Below are positions 24,592-32,524 of a DNA stretch of 32,524 nt, one piece after another (within the stretch, counting starts at the first letter, position 1; every line of letters begins with the position of its first letter). Source of the DNA: Nostoc sp. FACHB-973 (GTDB taxonomy: Bacteria > Cyanobacteriota > Cyanobacteriia > Cyanobacteriales > Nostocaceae). A program made the translations under genes and the position numbers. Location of the stretch: assembly GCF_014698115.1 (NCBI RefSeq), contig NZ_JACJSJ010000098.1:1-32524 (forward strand), read 5' to 3'. Below the pieces are notes generated by a model. It did no database searches. It was not told the origin of the DNA and saw only the letters and a program-made list of their open reading frames with translations.

Positions 24592-26934
24592 ATGCCGCAA
24601 TACTTTGGACAATTGCACACAACTGAGCCGGCTTGGTCAATTCTGGGAGCAGTACAAGCAATACAACAAGACGATCGCCATATCCTGTTAAAATGCGGCA
24701 ATCCCTGTATAAAAATTAGCGTCCTAGCACCGAACTTAATTCGGGTACGGATGACCCCAACAGGTGAATTTTTACCCAGGCGATCGTGGGCAGTGGCACA
24801 GGCGGATGAAGAATGGTCTAAAGTGCCGTTTCAGGTACACGAAAAAGCAGAGACTATAGAAATTACAACTGAGCAATTGTCTGTTGTCATCTCCCGCAAT
24901 CCTTGTCGTATCAAGTACTTCGACTCAGCAGGACAGCCCTTTGCCCAGGACGCAGACATGGGGATGGGGTGGCGCACTGGTACTGTTGCTGGGTGGAAAC
25001 AGATAGAAACCGACGAACATTTTTATGGTTTCGGTGAACCCACTGGCTTGCTAGATCAGCGATCGCAAGTGAGAACCAACTGGACATCTGATGCGATCGA
25101 TTACGGGATTTTAACAGACAGCATGTATCAGGCGATTCCCTTTTTTATCGCCTTGCGTCCGGGATTAGGCTACGGACTTTTTTTCAATACTACTTTTTGG
25201 AGCCGATTCGATCTCGGCACCCAGCAGCCTGGAGTCTGGGGGATGGAAACTCAAGGGAGTGAACTAGATTACTACATTATTTATGGGCGAGAACCCGCAA
25301 AAATTCTCCAGACGTACACCCAGCTAACCGGACGAATGCCTTTACCACCCCGATGGTCATTAGGTTACCACCAGTGTCGCTGGAGTTATGAATCACAAGA
25401 TATAGTACAGAAACTAGCCCATGAATTTCGTCAGCGGCAAATTCCCTGTGATGCGATCCATTTAGATATTGACTATATGAACGGCTACAGGGTTTTTACC
25501 TGGAGTCCCAAACGATTTGCTAATCCGAAAGAATTAATCCAAAATCTCAAAGAACATGGCTTTAAACTAGCAACAATTGTTGATCCAGGGGTCAAGTACG
25601 AGCCAGAGGCAGATTACAAAGTCTTTGATGAGGGATTAAAGAACGATTATTTTATCCGTAAAACCAATGGCCAGCTATTTCACGGCTATGTTTGGCCTGA
25701 CAAAGCTGTGTTTGCTGATTATCTGCGGCAAGAAGTTCGAGAGTGGTGGGGAAGTTTACTAAAGAGCCTAACTGAGGTTGGTGTTGCCGGCATCTGGAAT
25801 GACATGAATGAACCGGCACTAGACGATCGCCCATTTGGTGACCCTGGTAACAAAATTTCCTTTCCCCTTGATGCAGTCCAAGGGCCAAGTGATGAGAGAA
25901 CTACCCACGCTGAAACCCATAATGTGTATGGGCTAATGATGGCACAGGCATCTTATCAAGCACTTGCAAAATCCCGCCCGACAGAACGCTCTTTTTTCTT
26001 AACACGCTCCGGATTCGCTGGTATTCAGCGTTGGTCAGCAGTATGGACAGGAGACAATCAATCTCTGTGGGAACACTTAGAAATGTCCATACCAATGCTC
26101 TGTAATCTGGGGTTGTCAGGCATTGCCTTTGTGGGCGCTGATATTGGCGGGTTTGCGGGGAATGCGACGGCGGAATTATTTGCTCGTTGGATGCAGCTAG
26201 GAATGCTTTATCCCTTGATGCGGGCACATTCAGCATTAACCACAGCACAACATGAACCTTGGACATTTGGCGATCGCGTTGAAAAAATTTGCCGCGAATA
26301 TATTCAACTCCGTTATCGATTACTGCCCTACATTTACACCCTTTTCTGGGAAGCTGCAACCACTGGCGCACCAATTCTGCGCCCCCTGCTTTATCATTTT
26401 CCCAATGATCCCAAGACTTTCGCCACCGCAGACCAAGTAATGCTTGGTTCATCATTACTCGCAGCACCAATTTATCGCCCCGGTGTTGAACATCGTGCTG
26501 TATATTTACCTCAAGGTCAATGGTATGACTGGTGGAGTGGTGAGGCTTTTACAGGGCCAACCCACATCTTGGCACACGCACCACTTGAGCAAATGCCATT
26601 ATACGTCCGTGGTGGCTCCATTATTCCCATGATACCAGTCATGCAATACGTAGATGAACGTCCCATAGACCAAATGAGGCTACGGATTTGGAAGGGCGTA
26701 GGTGAATTTACCCTTTATGAAGATGACGGTCATACATTTGAGTATAAAACAGGAGCCTTTTGCACAACAACTTACCGCGTTTATTTACAAGGTGAACAAA
26801 CTATTGTTGAAATTGAAGCCAGAGAAGGAGAGTTTTCACCTGCAACGCGTGAAATTATTGTGGAGTTAGTCGGCGTTGGCGAACAGAGTTTTATTGATGA
26901 TGGCACGGCACATCAGTTAAAGTTCTCTATTTAA
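24592..26934 (+). CDS. GH31 family alpha-glucosidase
   Basis: The 780-residue length fits GH31. The N-terminal beta-sandwich (1-240) has FYGFGEPTGLLDQRSQ (144-159). The (beta/alpha)8 barrel follows with LPPRWSLGYHQCRWSY (251-266), CDAIHLDIDYMNGYRVFTW (286-304), the nucleophile Asp404 in GIWNDMNEP, and the acid/base Asp488 in WTGDNQS. It ends with TTGAPILRPLLYHFP and the C-terminal sandwich domains (LYVRGGSIIPM, FTLYEDDGHTFEY). These enzymes hydrolyse terminal alpha-glucosidic bonds from maltose, maltodextrins or isomaltosides; no signal peptide is present, so it probably works in the cytoplasm on glycogen or sucrose breakdown products. The ATG at 24592 has only a weak purine site. It is monocistronic, with a perfect palindrome 43 bp after its stop. 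Confidence 0.93.
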   Translation: MPQYFGQLHTTEPAWSILGAVQAIQQDDRHILLKCGNPCIKISVLAPNLIRVRMTPTGEFLPRRSWAVAQADEEWSKVPFQVHEKAETIEITTEQLSVVISRNPCRIKYFDSAGQPFAQDADMGMGWRTGTVAGWKQIETDEHFYGFGEPTGLLDQRSQVRTNWTSDAIDYGILTDSMYQAIPFFIALRPGLGYGLFFNTTFWSRFDLGTQQPGVWGMETQGSELDYYIIYGREPAKILQTYTQLTGRMPLPPRWSLGYHQCRWSYESQDIVQKLAHEFRQRQIPCDAIHLDIDYMNGYRVFTWSPKRFANPKELIQNLKEHGFKLATIVDPGVKYEPEADYKVFDEGLKNDYFIRKTNGQLFHGYVWPDKAVFADYLRQEVREWWGSLLKSLTEVGVAGIWNDMNEPALDDRPFGDPGNKISFPLDAVQGPSDERTTHAETHNVYGLMMAQASYQALAKSRPTERSFFLTRSGFAGIQRWSAVWTGDNQSLWEHLEMSIPMLCNLGLSGIAFVGADIGGFAGNATAELFARWMQLGMLYPLMRAHSALTTAQHEPWTFGDRVEKICREYIQLRYRLLPYIYTLFWEAATTGAPILRPLLYHFPNDPKTFATADQVMLGSSLLAAPIYRPGVEHRAVYLPQGQWYDWWSGEAFTGPTHILAHAPLEQMPLYVRGGSIIPMIPVMQYVDERPIDQMRLRIWKGVGEFTLYEDDGHTFEYKTGAFCTTTYRVYLQGEQTIVEIEAREGEFSPATREIIVELVGVGEQSFIDDGTAHQLKFSI

Positions 26935-26976
26935 TTTTACCTTCCTCAGTGATGAGTCCAGAGTAAATTAAAACGG

Positions 26977-27004
26977 GTAGGGGCACAACATGTTGTGCCC
27001 CTAC
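26977..27004. repeat. 28-bp perfect palindrome, dispersed repeat copy 4
   Basis: GTAGGGGCACAACA (26977-26990) is the exact reverse complement of TGTTGTGCCCCTAC (26991-27004). It lies between convergent genes and could end transcription from both sides, though no T-run follows. A GGCAGAGGGG repeat tract follows at 27054-27088. Confidence 0.85.
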
Positions 27005-27110
27005 AATTATCTGCTCCTCATAATCACGTCCGGTTAAACACTTATCATTAAGGCAGCAGGGGCAGAGGGGCAGAGGGGAAGGGGAGACAACATACCCCAT
27101 ACCCAATGCC

Positions 27111-28193
27111 CTAAGCTATGGTCACATCTGGTGATAGGTAAACATCTTGAATGGCGTGAAATAACTTTACACCTTCTTCAAAGGGGCGCTGGAATGTCTT
27201 ACGTCCAGAAATTAATCCCGAACCACCAGCGCGTTTGTTAATGACGGCGGTGCGAACTGCTTCGGCGAAGTCATTTTTGCTGGTGGCGCCACCAGAATTA
27301 ATCAGCCCCGCACGTCCAGAGTAGCAATTGAGTACTTGGTAACGAGTCAAATCAATTGGGTGGTCGGTTGTTAATTCTGTGTAAACTCGTTCGTCGGTTT
27401 TGCCGTAACTCTTACCAGTAGCTTTGGCAACTGCTCCATAACCATTGTTACATTCGGGTAACTTTTGTTTAATGATGTCGGCTTCAATGGTTACACCTAA
27501 ATGATTTGCTTGTCCGGTGAGATCAGCGGCAAGGTGGTAATCTTTATCTTGTTTAAAAGCGTTGTTCCGCAGATAGCACCAGAGAATAGTCGCCATCCCT
27601 AATTCATGGGCGCGTTTAAAGGCTTGGCTGATTTCTCGAATTTGCCTGGTAGACTGGTCTGAACCAAAATAAATTGTTGCACCAACCGCAGCCGCGCCTA
27701 AATTCCAAGCTTGTTCGACATCAGCAAACAATACCTGGTCAAATTGATTGGGGAAGGTGAGCAATTCGTTGTGATTGATTTTGACAATAAAGGGAATCTT
27801 ATGGGCATATTTCCGTGATACGATACCCAATACTCCCAAAGTGCTAGCAACAGCATTGCATTCTGCGGCGATCGCTAACTTGACAATATTTTCTGGGTCA
27901 AAGTAAATCGGATTCGGCGCAAAAGAGGCAGCGGCGGAATGTTCGATGCCTTGGTCTACCGGGAGAATAGACAGATAGCCTGTGTTTGCCAAACGACCAG
28001 TAGAATAGAGTAACTGAAGATTACGCAATACTTGAGGATTGCGATCGCTATTAATCCAAACTCGATCTACAAAATCCGGCCCTGGCAAATGTAATAAATC
28101 CTGAGAAAGCTTTGCTTTGTAAGTAAGCAGGTCTTCTGCCTCTTTACCTAGCAATGACTCGATAGAATTAGTCTCTATGAGCGTTGTAGTCAT
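27111..28193 (-). CDS. fbaB: Class I fructose-bisphosphate aldolase, DhnA/FbaB type
   Basis: A 360-residue DeoC/LacD-superfamily aldolase. Motifs: YLSILPVDQGIEHSAAASFA (73-92), typical of FbaB; FIVKINHNELL (135-145); GAAAVGATIYFGS (166-178); the likely Schiff-base lysine Lys242 in IEADIIKQKLP; the phosphate-binding loops NSGGATSK (299-306) and GGSGLISGRK (323-332). It cleaves fructose 1,6-bisphosphate to dihydroxyacetone phosphate and glyceraldehyde 3-phosphate, and may also make sedoheptulose 1,7-bisphosphate in the Calvin cycle. It is cytoplasmic. Cyanobacteria usually also have a class II enzyme; this metal-independent one is a second route. It is monocistronic, convergent with the alpha-glucosidase gene. 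The lysine assignment is by analogy with archaeal-type class I aldolases. Confidence 0.92.
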   Translation of the reverse strand: MTTTLIETNSIESLLGKEAEDLLTYKAKLSQDLLHLPGPDFVDRVWINSDRNPQVLRNLQLLYSTGRLANTGYLSILPVDQGIEHSAAASFAPNPIYFDPENIVKLAIAAECNAVASTLGVLGIVSRKYAHKIPFIVKINHNELLTFPNQFDQVLFADVEQAWNLGAAAVGATIYFGSDQSTRQIREISQAFKRAHELGMATILWCYLRNNAFKQDKDYHLAADLTGQANHLGVTIEADIIKQKLPECNNGYGAVAKATGKSYGKTDERVYTELTTDHPIDLTRYQVLNCYSGRAGLINSGGATSKNDFAEAVRTAVINKRAGGSGLISGRKTFQRPFEEGVKLFHAIQDVYLSPDVTIA

Positions 28194-28249
28194 AGCGTTT
28201 TCCTCAAAAGTTGAGCAAATGACCTTGCCTTTAAGATAGCATTTTAGTG

Positions 28250-28375
28250 AGAATGGGCTACGCCCCGCTGCGCTAACAGAATCCAGGAGTCAGGAGTCAG
28301 AATAGTTAAATAATTCCGAATAAGATTTGATCGATCAATATAGCGATCGTAAGAGATTCTGACTCCTGAATTCAT
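28250..28375. repeat. Dispersed repeats upstream of the aldolase gene
   Basis: 28251-28275 is the reverse copy of the repeat at 11364-11390 (GAATGGGCTACGCCCCGC). Next, AGGAGTCAGAAT (28290-28301) faces ATTCTGACTCCT (28356-28367), forming a perfect 12-bp stem around an AT-rich loop with GATCGATC. Confidence 0.7.
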
Positions 28376-28462
28376 AAATCTAGTATTGCCATAGGTGAAA
28401 ATTTGAAAGACATTTTCTCTCTATTGTGGTAAAAATCATTAATAATAGAATAAATAAACGCC

Positions 28463-28792
28463 ATGAGTAAGTTTCAAATCAATATCGACTTCAGCAATAT
28501 AGATTTAGCTGCCCTAGAGACAGAAGAGGATTTTGAAAGAGAGGCAAAAATATTACTGCCAAAGGTACTGGTAAAACTAGGTGAAAGTGTCGGCGAAAAA
28601 ACATGGGAAGAATTACAGCAAAAACTCGCAGGTTCTGGAGGTAAACTCAAATCTTCTCCAAGCGAGAAACGTCGGTTTATTCAAGAAACAGGAAGAACTT
28701 ATCAACGAAATGCCAGCAACAGAGAAAAGCAAGAGTTACAGGTATATATAGTAGAGCAATTACGCCAGCACAAGCAGCAAAATTATAGATAA
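28463..28792 (+). CDS. Hypothetical protein, 109 residues
   Basis: Not recognised. The N-terminal part is acidic with many Asp/Glu (NIDFSNIDLAALETEEDFER), the middle is helical (KILLPKVLVKLGESVGEKTW), and the C-terminal third is basic and polar (SSPSEKRRFIQETGRTYQRN, then QLRQHKQQNYR). There is no signal peptide or membrane helix. The acidic-to-basic charge split and small size resemble cytoplasmic accessory proteins, but no motif gives a function. The ATG at 28463 has no clear ribosome site. It is alone between the aldolase gene and the glycosyltransferase gene, which both read the other way. Confidence 0.5.
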   Translation: MSKFQINIDFSNIDLAALETEEDFEREAKILLPKVLVKLGESVGEKTWEELQQKLAGSGGKLKSSPSEKRRFIQETGRTYQRNASNREKQELQVYIVEQLRQHKQQNYR

Positions 28793-28920
28793 TACCATTT
28801 TCAAAAAATATAGCGACAGATGGATAGCCAAAAGCAATTACTACTAATTATTTCACAATTTAAAATCTAAAATCCAAAATTGTATAGTGAAACTCCAAGG
28901 GTGCTTTAGCTACAGTGTTT

Positions 28921-30432
28921 TCAGTTTACAATATACCAAATACCATCATTGCCTTTGGATAAAATATGATATTTTTTCTCAATCAATTCTAAAATCTTGG
29001 GAAACTCTTCTTTAATGAGAGTTTGATAATCATCACTAATAAATATATAAGGAGGCTTAGATAAATCTAACTCTTGTAGAAGTTGCGGCCATTGGTCAGA
29101 TACAAAAAGTTCAAGTGACCATGCATTTAGTGATGTTGCTTGAGTCCGACCAGATAAATAGTAAATAGACGGGTCGCCAGCAACAAAAATCTCACCAGGC
29201 AAACTTCCTGCTTGAGAGAGAAATTTCACCTCTGAACGAAGCGATGTATAGTCTTCTCTAAATACAGTTTGATATTTCAATCGTGTATCTTCAGTTAAGG
29301 CAAAATTATTCTTAATTAGAGCAACACTCTTGAATTGAAAATTTAATAATAAAGGTAATAAAAACAAAAATGACACTAGAATCTTAATTAATGGGGAACT
29401 CAGTTGCTTGAAAGGCTGCCATAATATATCTAAACCTTTAGTTGCTAAAATTCCTGTAGGTACAAATAATAGTAAATAATGGTAACCCCAGAGTGACCTA
29501 GTTTGTATAAAAATAACACCCAGCCCCAAAACAAACCAAACAACAAGTAGCAAAGTCAATAAATTCTTATCTTTACGCAAGGAAACATTGACTGCAACAG
29601 TAGCAATTAAAACTAAACTGACAAAATTCTTTAAGAACCATGCTGTTCCAAAAAGTAACTTAGATAAATTAAATTTACCATTGGCAACCACTTGACCTGG
29701 ATATACAAAAAATGTCTTATATACAATTGCTAAACTATTCGTCTCAGCAAAGTAACTGAAAACAACTAGAATAGGAGAGATAATTCCTATAAAAATTGGC
29801 AAGCAAATTTCAATAAATATTTTTGGAAACCTCTGGTGTTTTATGACTAGAGAATGAATCAATAGGGTTAGCCAAAAAGCAACCAAGATAGGCAAAAATA
29901 GTAATTTAAATATCAGGACAATTCCCCCTATAAAGCCTGAGAATAAAAGTTGAATAAATCTTCGTTTCCCTTCCTGATTAAAAGATTTATAAGTCAGCCA
30001 AAGAGATAAAAATAAAGGAAACCCAACTAGCCCTTCTACTTGAGCAAATTGCCGATAATATGAAGAAATATAGTAAGCACCAACCGTTAATAAAGGTACT
30101 AAACTTGCTATTATCTGATGCCGAAAATAGCTTTTTATAGTCAGTTGCAATATTACTGCGAAAAGCATCATATAAATAAGTTCAAAGATATGAATGCCAA
30201 TCTCATTAAAACCAAATAAAGTTCCTGCTAAGAAATAAAAGTAATAAATTCCAGGTTGCTTGAAATCCCAAAAATCTCGATAGAGTAGCTTTCCTTGTTG
30301 CATTTCCACAGCACCTGTTGTAAATAGTGCTTGATCTCCTGCAAATGGAAAAGGTACATGTATTAAAGCAATTATGAAAACAAAAAGCAAAACTAAAAGG
30401 TCAACTTTAGTTAATTTAGGAAGATTAATCAT
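28921..30432 (-). CDS. GT-C fold membrane glycosyltransferase (ArnT/PMT-like)
   Basis: A 503-residue protein with about 11-12 membrane helices. The first outer loop carries FAGDQALFTTGA with Asp33, the family's catalytic-type acidic residue, then LLYRDFWDFKQPGIYYFYFL (49-68), a signature of the GT39/ArnT-like group that uses polyprenyl-phosphate sugars. The C-terminal ~120 residues are soluble, with GEIFVAGDPSIYYLSGRTQA and YIFISDDYQTL, typical of the outer domain. It should transfer a sugar from a lipid carrier to a lipid or polysaccharide on the outer face of the plasma membrane; donor and acceptor cannot be told. It is monocistronic by position. Base composition here is very AT-rich, more so than its neighbours. 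Confidence 0.85.
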   Translation of the reverse strand: MINLPKLTKVDLLVLLFVFIIALIHVPFPFAGDQALFTTGAVEMQQGKLLYRDFWDFKQPGIYYFYFLAGTLFGFNEIGIHIFELIYMMLFAVILQLTIKSYFRHQIIASLVPLLTVGAYYISSYYRQFAQVEGLVGFPLFLSLWLTYKSFNQEGKRRFIQLLFSGFIGGIVLIFKLLFLPILVAFWLTLLIHSLVIKHQRFPKIFIEICLPIFIGIISPILVVFSYFAETNSLAIVYKTFFVYPGQVVANGKFNLSKLLFGTAWFLKNFVSLVLIATVAVNVSLRKDKNLLTLLLVVWFVLGLGVIFIQTRSLWGYHYLLLFVPTGILATKGLDILWQPFKQLSSPLIKILVSFLFLLPLLLNFQFKSVALIKNNFALTEDTRLKYQTVFREDYTSLRSEVKFLSQAGSLPGEIFVAGDPSIYYLSGRTQATSLNAWSLELFVSDQWPQLLQELDLSKPPYIFISDDYQTLIKEEFPKILELIEKKYHILSKGNDGIWYIVN

Positions 30433-30584
30433 GAAAATTTACTCCTATTAAGGAAATATAATCTTGTCAAGCCAATTCATATTGATTTATGCAAGAGGTA
30501 TTATCTCAGACAACAAGCAAAAGCGATCGCTCCTACATTTGAGACTGTGAAAATTTAAACCTTTGCAGCTAATATTACTTGATT

Positions 30585-30748
30585 TATAAGAAACGCTTAA
30601 GTTTTTCTTGCAAATGTATAAGCAGTTGCAGCAAACCCTTAATACTTTGCAACAAATGCTATTCCATGTATAAGAAAGGCTGAAGTTTTTCTTGCAAATG
30701 TATAAGCAGTTGCAGCAAACGCTTAATACTTTGCAACAAATGCTATTC
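30585..30748 (+). repeat. Direct duplication of an 80-bp unit with twin mini-ORFs
   Basis: Units 30585-30664 and 30669-30748 are separated by 4 nt (CATG) and differ at about three positions. Each holds a short frame beginning ATG TAT AAG CAG: MYKQLQQTLNTLQQMLFHV (30614-30673) and a peptide with the same first 17 residues ending SILLL (30698-30766). No ribosome site precedes either, so translation is uncertain. Each unit also has internal TTGCAA/TTGCAG inverted words. Confidence 0.85.
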
Positions 30749-30786
30749 TCAATTTTACTATTGTAGGACGGACACCATAGAAAGGA

Positions 30787-30814
30787 TTGAGCGTTTTATT
30801 GTGTAGTATATAAA
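30787..30814 (+). promoter_or_regulatory. Candidate promoter of the NACHT gene
   Basis: TTGAGC (30787-30792), a 16-nt spacer, then TATAAA (30809-30814). This matches the sigma-70 consensus at 4 of 6 and 5 of 6 positions, 34 nt before the ATG at 30849. Confidence 0.35.
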
Positions 30815-30848
30815 AGAGCGCTCAAAAGTCCTCAGTCAAAAAACTGGC

Positions 30849-32524
30849 ATGGTTGCAGACCACAGCATAGATTTTCAAACGTATCTAAAATCTATCACCG
30901 AGGATGACACATATAGAGAATGGCAAGATTTATACACGCCAACTGATGCCATAGACCGTCAAAGACTTGAACCCCAAAAATCGCGCAGACGCTTAGATTT
31001 GAGTTTGATGGTGCAAACAGTACCACAGCAACGAGAAGGTGAAGCACCAGACAGAGAAAAAATTGAACGGTTGAATATCCTCGAAGGGTTACGGAAGTAT
31101 GCATCCGTTCATGTATTACTAGTAGGAAAACCGGGTTCAGGCAAATCTACTGCTTTAGAGCGTTTGTTGTGGGAAGAAGCCGAAAAGTGCAGGGGAGCAT
31201 GGGAGCGGAGGAGCAGAAGAGAAGCACAAAAGCTGACAAGGATTCCCGTGCTGGTGGAGTTAAGGCGCTACAAAACTTCGGTGCTGGATTTAATTCGGGA
31301 CTTTTTGACTCGCCATAAATTAAACCTCAGCAGCATAGAGATTGAAAATCTATTGTTTACAGGGCGATTTTTGTTACTTGTAGACGGTTTGAATGAATTA
31401 CCCAACGATGAAGCTAGACGAGATTTAGACGGATTTCGGCACAAATACCGCCGAGTGACGCCGATGATTTTTACTACGCGGTATTTGGGGGTGGGGGGTG
31501 ATTTAGGTATTGAAAAAAAACTGGAAATGCAACCCCTCACAGAAGCGCAGATGCAGCATTTTGTTCGCGCCTATTTGCCAGAGGTGGGTGATGAAATGCT
31601 GCGACAGTTGGCTGGACGCTTGCGGGAATTGGCGGAAACGCCGCTGTTATTGTGGATGCTGTGTGAAGTATTCAACTCTGCTAAACAAATTCCTACTAGT
31701 TTAGGCGAGTTGTTTCGTTGGTTCTCTGGAGAGTATTACAAACTCAAGGGTGATGTACCAATTTCTGAAGGGTTGCGTCACTGGCAATTTGATTTATTGC
31801 AGCATCTAGCATTTGTGATGATGCAAGGCGACAATTCGACTGAGTTGCGATTAACTATTTCTAAAGAGCAAGCTAGGAATATTTTAGCGACATTTTTACA
31901 GAATAAAGTAGCTTTTAGTGATGATTGTGCTAAACGCTGGCTAGAAGATTTGCTTAAGTATCACTTAATTCAATTGCAAACAGACGACCAAATTGAATTT
32001 CGTCATCAGTTAATTCAAGAATACTACGCCGCAGAATTTTTACTCCCACAGCTTGACAATATTAGCGATGAAAGGCTGAAAAAGGATTATCTAAATTATT
32101 TGAAGTGGACAGAACCCCTAGCTTTAATGTTGGGGTTGCTAAGCGATAAAAAGCAGGCTTTACGAGTGGTGAAGTTAGCCTTAGATGTTGATTTGAAGTT
32201 AGGGGCAAGGTTAGCAGGAGAAGTAAAGCGGGAGTATCATAAAGAAACAGTCGATTTAATTTTAGAGTTAGACATTAATCAATTACTTAAAGTTGAGTTT
32301 TTGGGTATCTCTCGCTCTGAATATGCCGTTAATTTTTTAAATAATTTGTTGCAGCATGAAGATTCTTCTGTTCGTATTAGAGCCGCAGAGGCGTTAGGAA
32401 AAATCGGCAATCAACAAGCGGTATCTGCCTTAATTAATGCTTTGCAGCATGAAGATTTCTCTGTTCGTTGGAGTGCCGCAGAGGCGTTAGGAAAAATCGG
32501 CAACCAACAAGCGGTATCTGCCTT
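30849..32524 (+). CDS. NACHT NTPase with C-terminal HEAT repeats (3' end cut by the window)
   Basis: Open from ATG 30849 to the last base, 558 residues seen. A short N-terminal part (1-85, with EWQDLYTPTDAIDRQ) has no recognisable effector domain. The NACHT domain follows: Walker A GKPGSGKST (93-101), Walker B LLLVDGLNELP (175-185), sensor FTTRY (208-212), AETPLLLWMLCEVF (262-275), and the winged-helix motif FRHQLIQEYYAAEFL (384-398). From about 500 HEAT/PBS-lyase-type repeats of 31 residues begin (LQHEDSSVRIRAAEALGKIG). This is a STAND signal-transduction ATPase, NLR-like: repeats sense, NACHT oligomerises. Some bacterial NACHT proteins protect against phage; the role of cyanobacterial NACHT-HEAT proteins is mostly unknown. 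No partner gene is visible, and an effector could lie beyond the window. Confidence 0.9.
   Translation, partial: MVADHSIDFQTYLKSITEDDTYREWQDLYTPTDAIDRQRLEPQKSRRRLDLSLMVQTVPQQREGEAPDREKIERLNILEGLRKYASVHVLLVGKPGSGKSTALERLLWEEAEKCRGAWERRSRREAQKLTRIPVLVELRRYKTSVLDLIRDFLTRHKLNLSSIEIENLLFTGRFLLLVDGLNELPNDEARRDLDGFRHKYRRVTPMIFTTRYLGVGGDLGIEKKLEMQPLTEAQMQHFVRAYLPEVGDEMLRQLAGRLRELAETPLLLWMLCEVFNSAKQIPTSLGELFRWFSGEYYKLKGDVPISEGLRHWQFDLLQHLAFVMMQGDNSTELRLTISKEQARNILATFLQNKVAFSDDCAKRWLEDLLKYHLIQLQTDDQIEFRHQLIQEYYAAEFLLPQLDNISDERLKKDYLNYLKWTEPLALMLGLLSDKKQALRVVKLALDVDLKLGARLAGEVKREYHKETVDLILELDINQLLKVEFLGISRSEYAVNFLNNLLQHEDSSVRIRAAEALGKIGNQQAVSALINALQHEDFSVRWSAAEALGKIGNQQAVSA
32349..32524 (+). repeat. 93-bp near-identical HEAT repeat units
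   Basis: Unit one spans 32349-32441 and unit two begins at 32442. They are almost identical in DNA, differing mainly at the residues SSVRIRA against FSVRWSA. Such DNA-level identity implies recent expansion or gene conversion. The array continues past the window. Confidence 0.85.

Larger units (their letters stand above)
30433..30848. other. Intergenic region upstream of the NACHT gene
   Basis: 416 bp without a supported gene. It holds an 80-bp direct duplication (30585-30664 and 30669-30748) and a promoter candidate (30787-30814). The strand-neutral GT-C start lies at its left end, so two divergent promoters are expected. Confidence 0.6.

Noticed and set aside
24438..24701. 87-codon reverse frame overlapping the alpha-glucosidase start
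   Set aside because: It overlaps the conserved N-terminus of a certain gene and has no recognisable features.
25901..26470. 189-codon reverse frame
   Set aside because: It lies fully inside the alpha-glucosidase gene, whose catalytic motifs are in the other frame.

Overview
The window is almost certainly from a filamentous, heterocyst-forming type cyanobacterium (Nostoc/Anabaena relatives). The support is many GCGATCGC (HIP1) octamers inside and between genes, an AT-leaning composition, intergenic 'CTCCCCTGC' and 'GAATTCTGACTCCTGA' repeats, and cyanobacteria-typical families (DUF928, DUF1822, CHASE2/CHAT, Uma2, NACHT-HEAT). No rRNA, tRNA, CRISPR array or intact transposase gene was seen. The first ~90 bases are GC-rich (61 of the first 100 bases are G/C) and do not resemble the rest.

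Layout. 1-4300: a small membrane-anchored hypothetical protein, a CheR-type methyltransferase, an orphan antitoxin-like protein, aspartate aminotransferase with a clear terminator, and a SAM methyltransferase whose C-terminus runs into a tandem repeat. 4484-20603 is the distinctive part. A secreted DUF928 protein and a membrane CHAT-CHASE2 protein read leftward. Divergent from them is a two-gene unit of a sigma-70-like factor and a DUF1822 protein, 2 nt apart. Then come a large filamentous-haemagglutinin-type secreted protein, an RTX (GGxGxD) repeat protein, and a TPR-CHAT membrane protein whose start overlaps the stop of a Uma2 nuclease gene. A second Uma2 gene sits downstream of the TPR-CHAT gene, next to a decayed copy of the CHAT tail. 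The set couples two predicted caspase-like (CHAT) peptidases, a dedicated sigma factor and two surface/secreted proteins. I infer that it is a sensing and response module for cell-surface proteins; this is not proven.

20815-24591: a hypothetical gene, then an AprB-like 2x[4Fe-4S] ferredoxin and an AprA/fumarate-reductase-like flavoprotein. The flavoprotein start overlaps (ATGA) the stop of a decayed ABC-exporter gene, which is split by about 316 bp of hairpin repeats. 24592-28193: GH31 alpha-glucosidase and a DhnA-type class I fructose-bisphosphate aldolase, both carbohydrate metabolism. 28463-30432: a small hypothetical protein and a GT-C (ArnT/PMT-like) membrane glycosyltransferase. 30849-end: a NACHT NTPase with C-terminal HEAT repeats, cut by the window edge, of the STAND/NLR-like type some of whose members act in phage defence.

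Repeats are abundant: a 229-bp MITE-like element with 17-bp terminal inverted repeats and an 8-bp target duplication; a family of 28-bp GTAGGGGC...GCCCCTAC palindromes; a repeat beginning ATAAGGGACTTCCAA; small dispersed repeats that have entered two coding regions; and an 80-bp direct duplication upstream of the NACHT gene.
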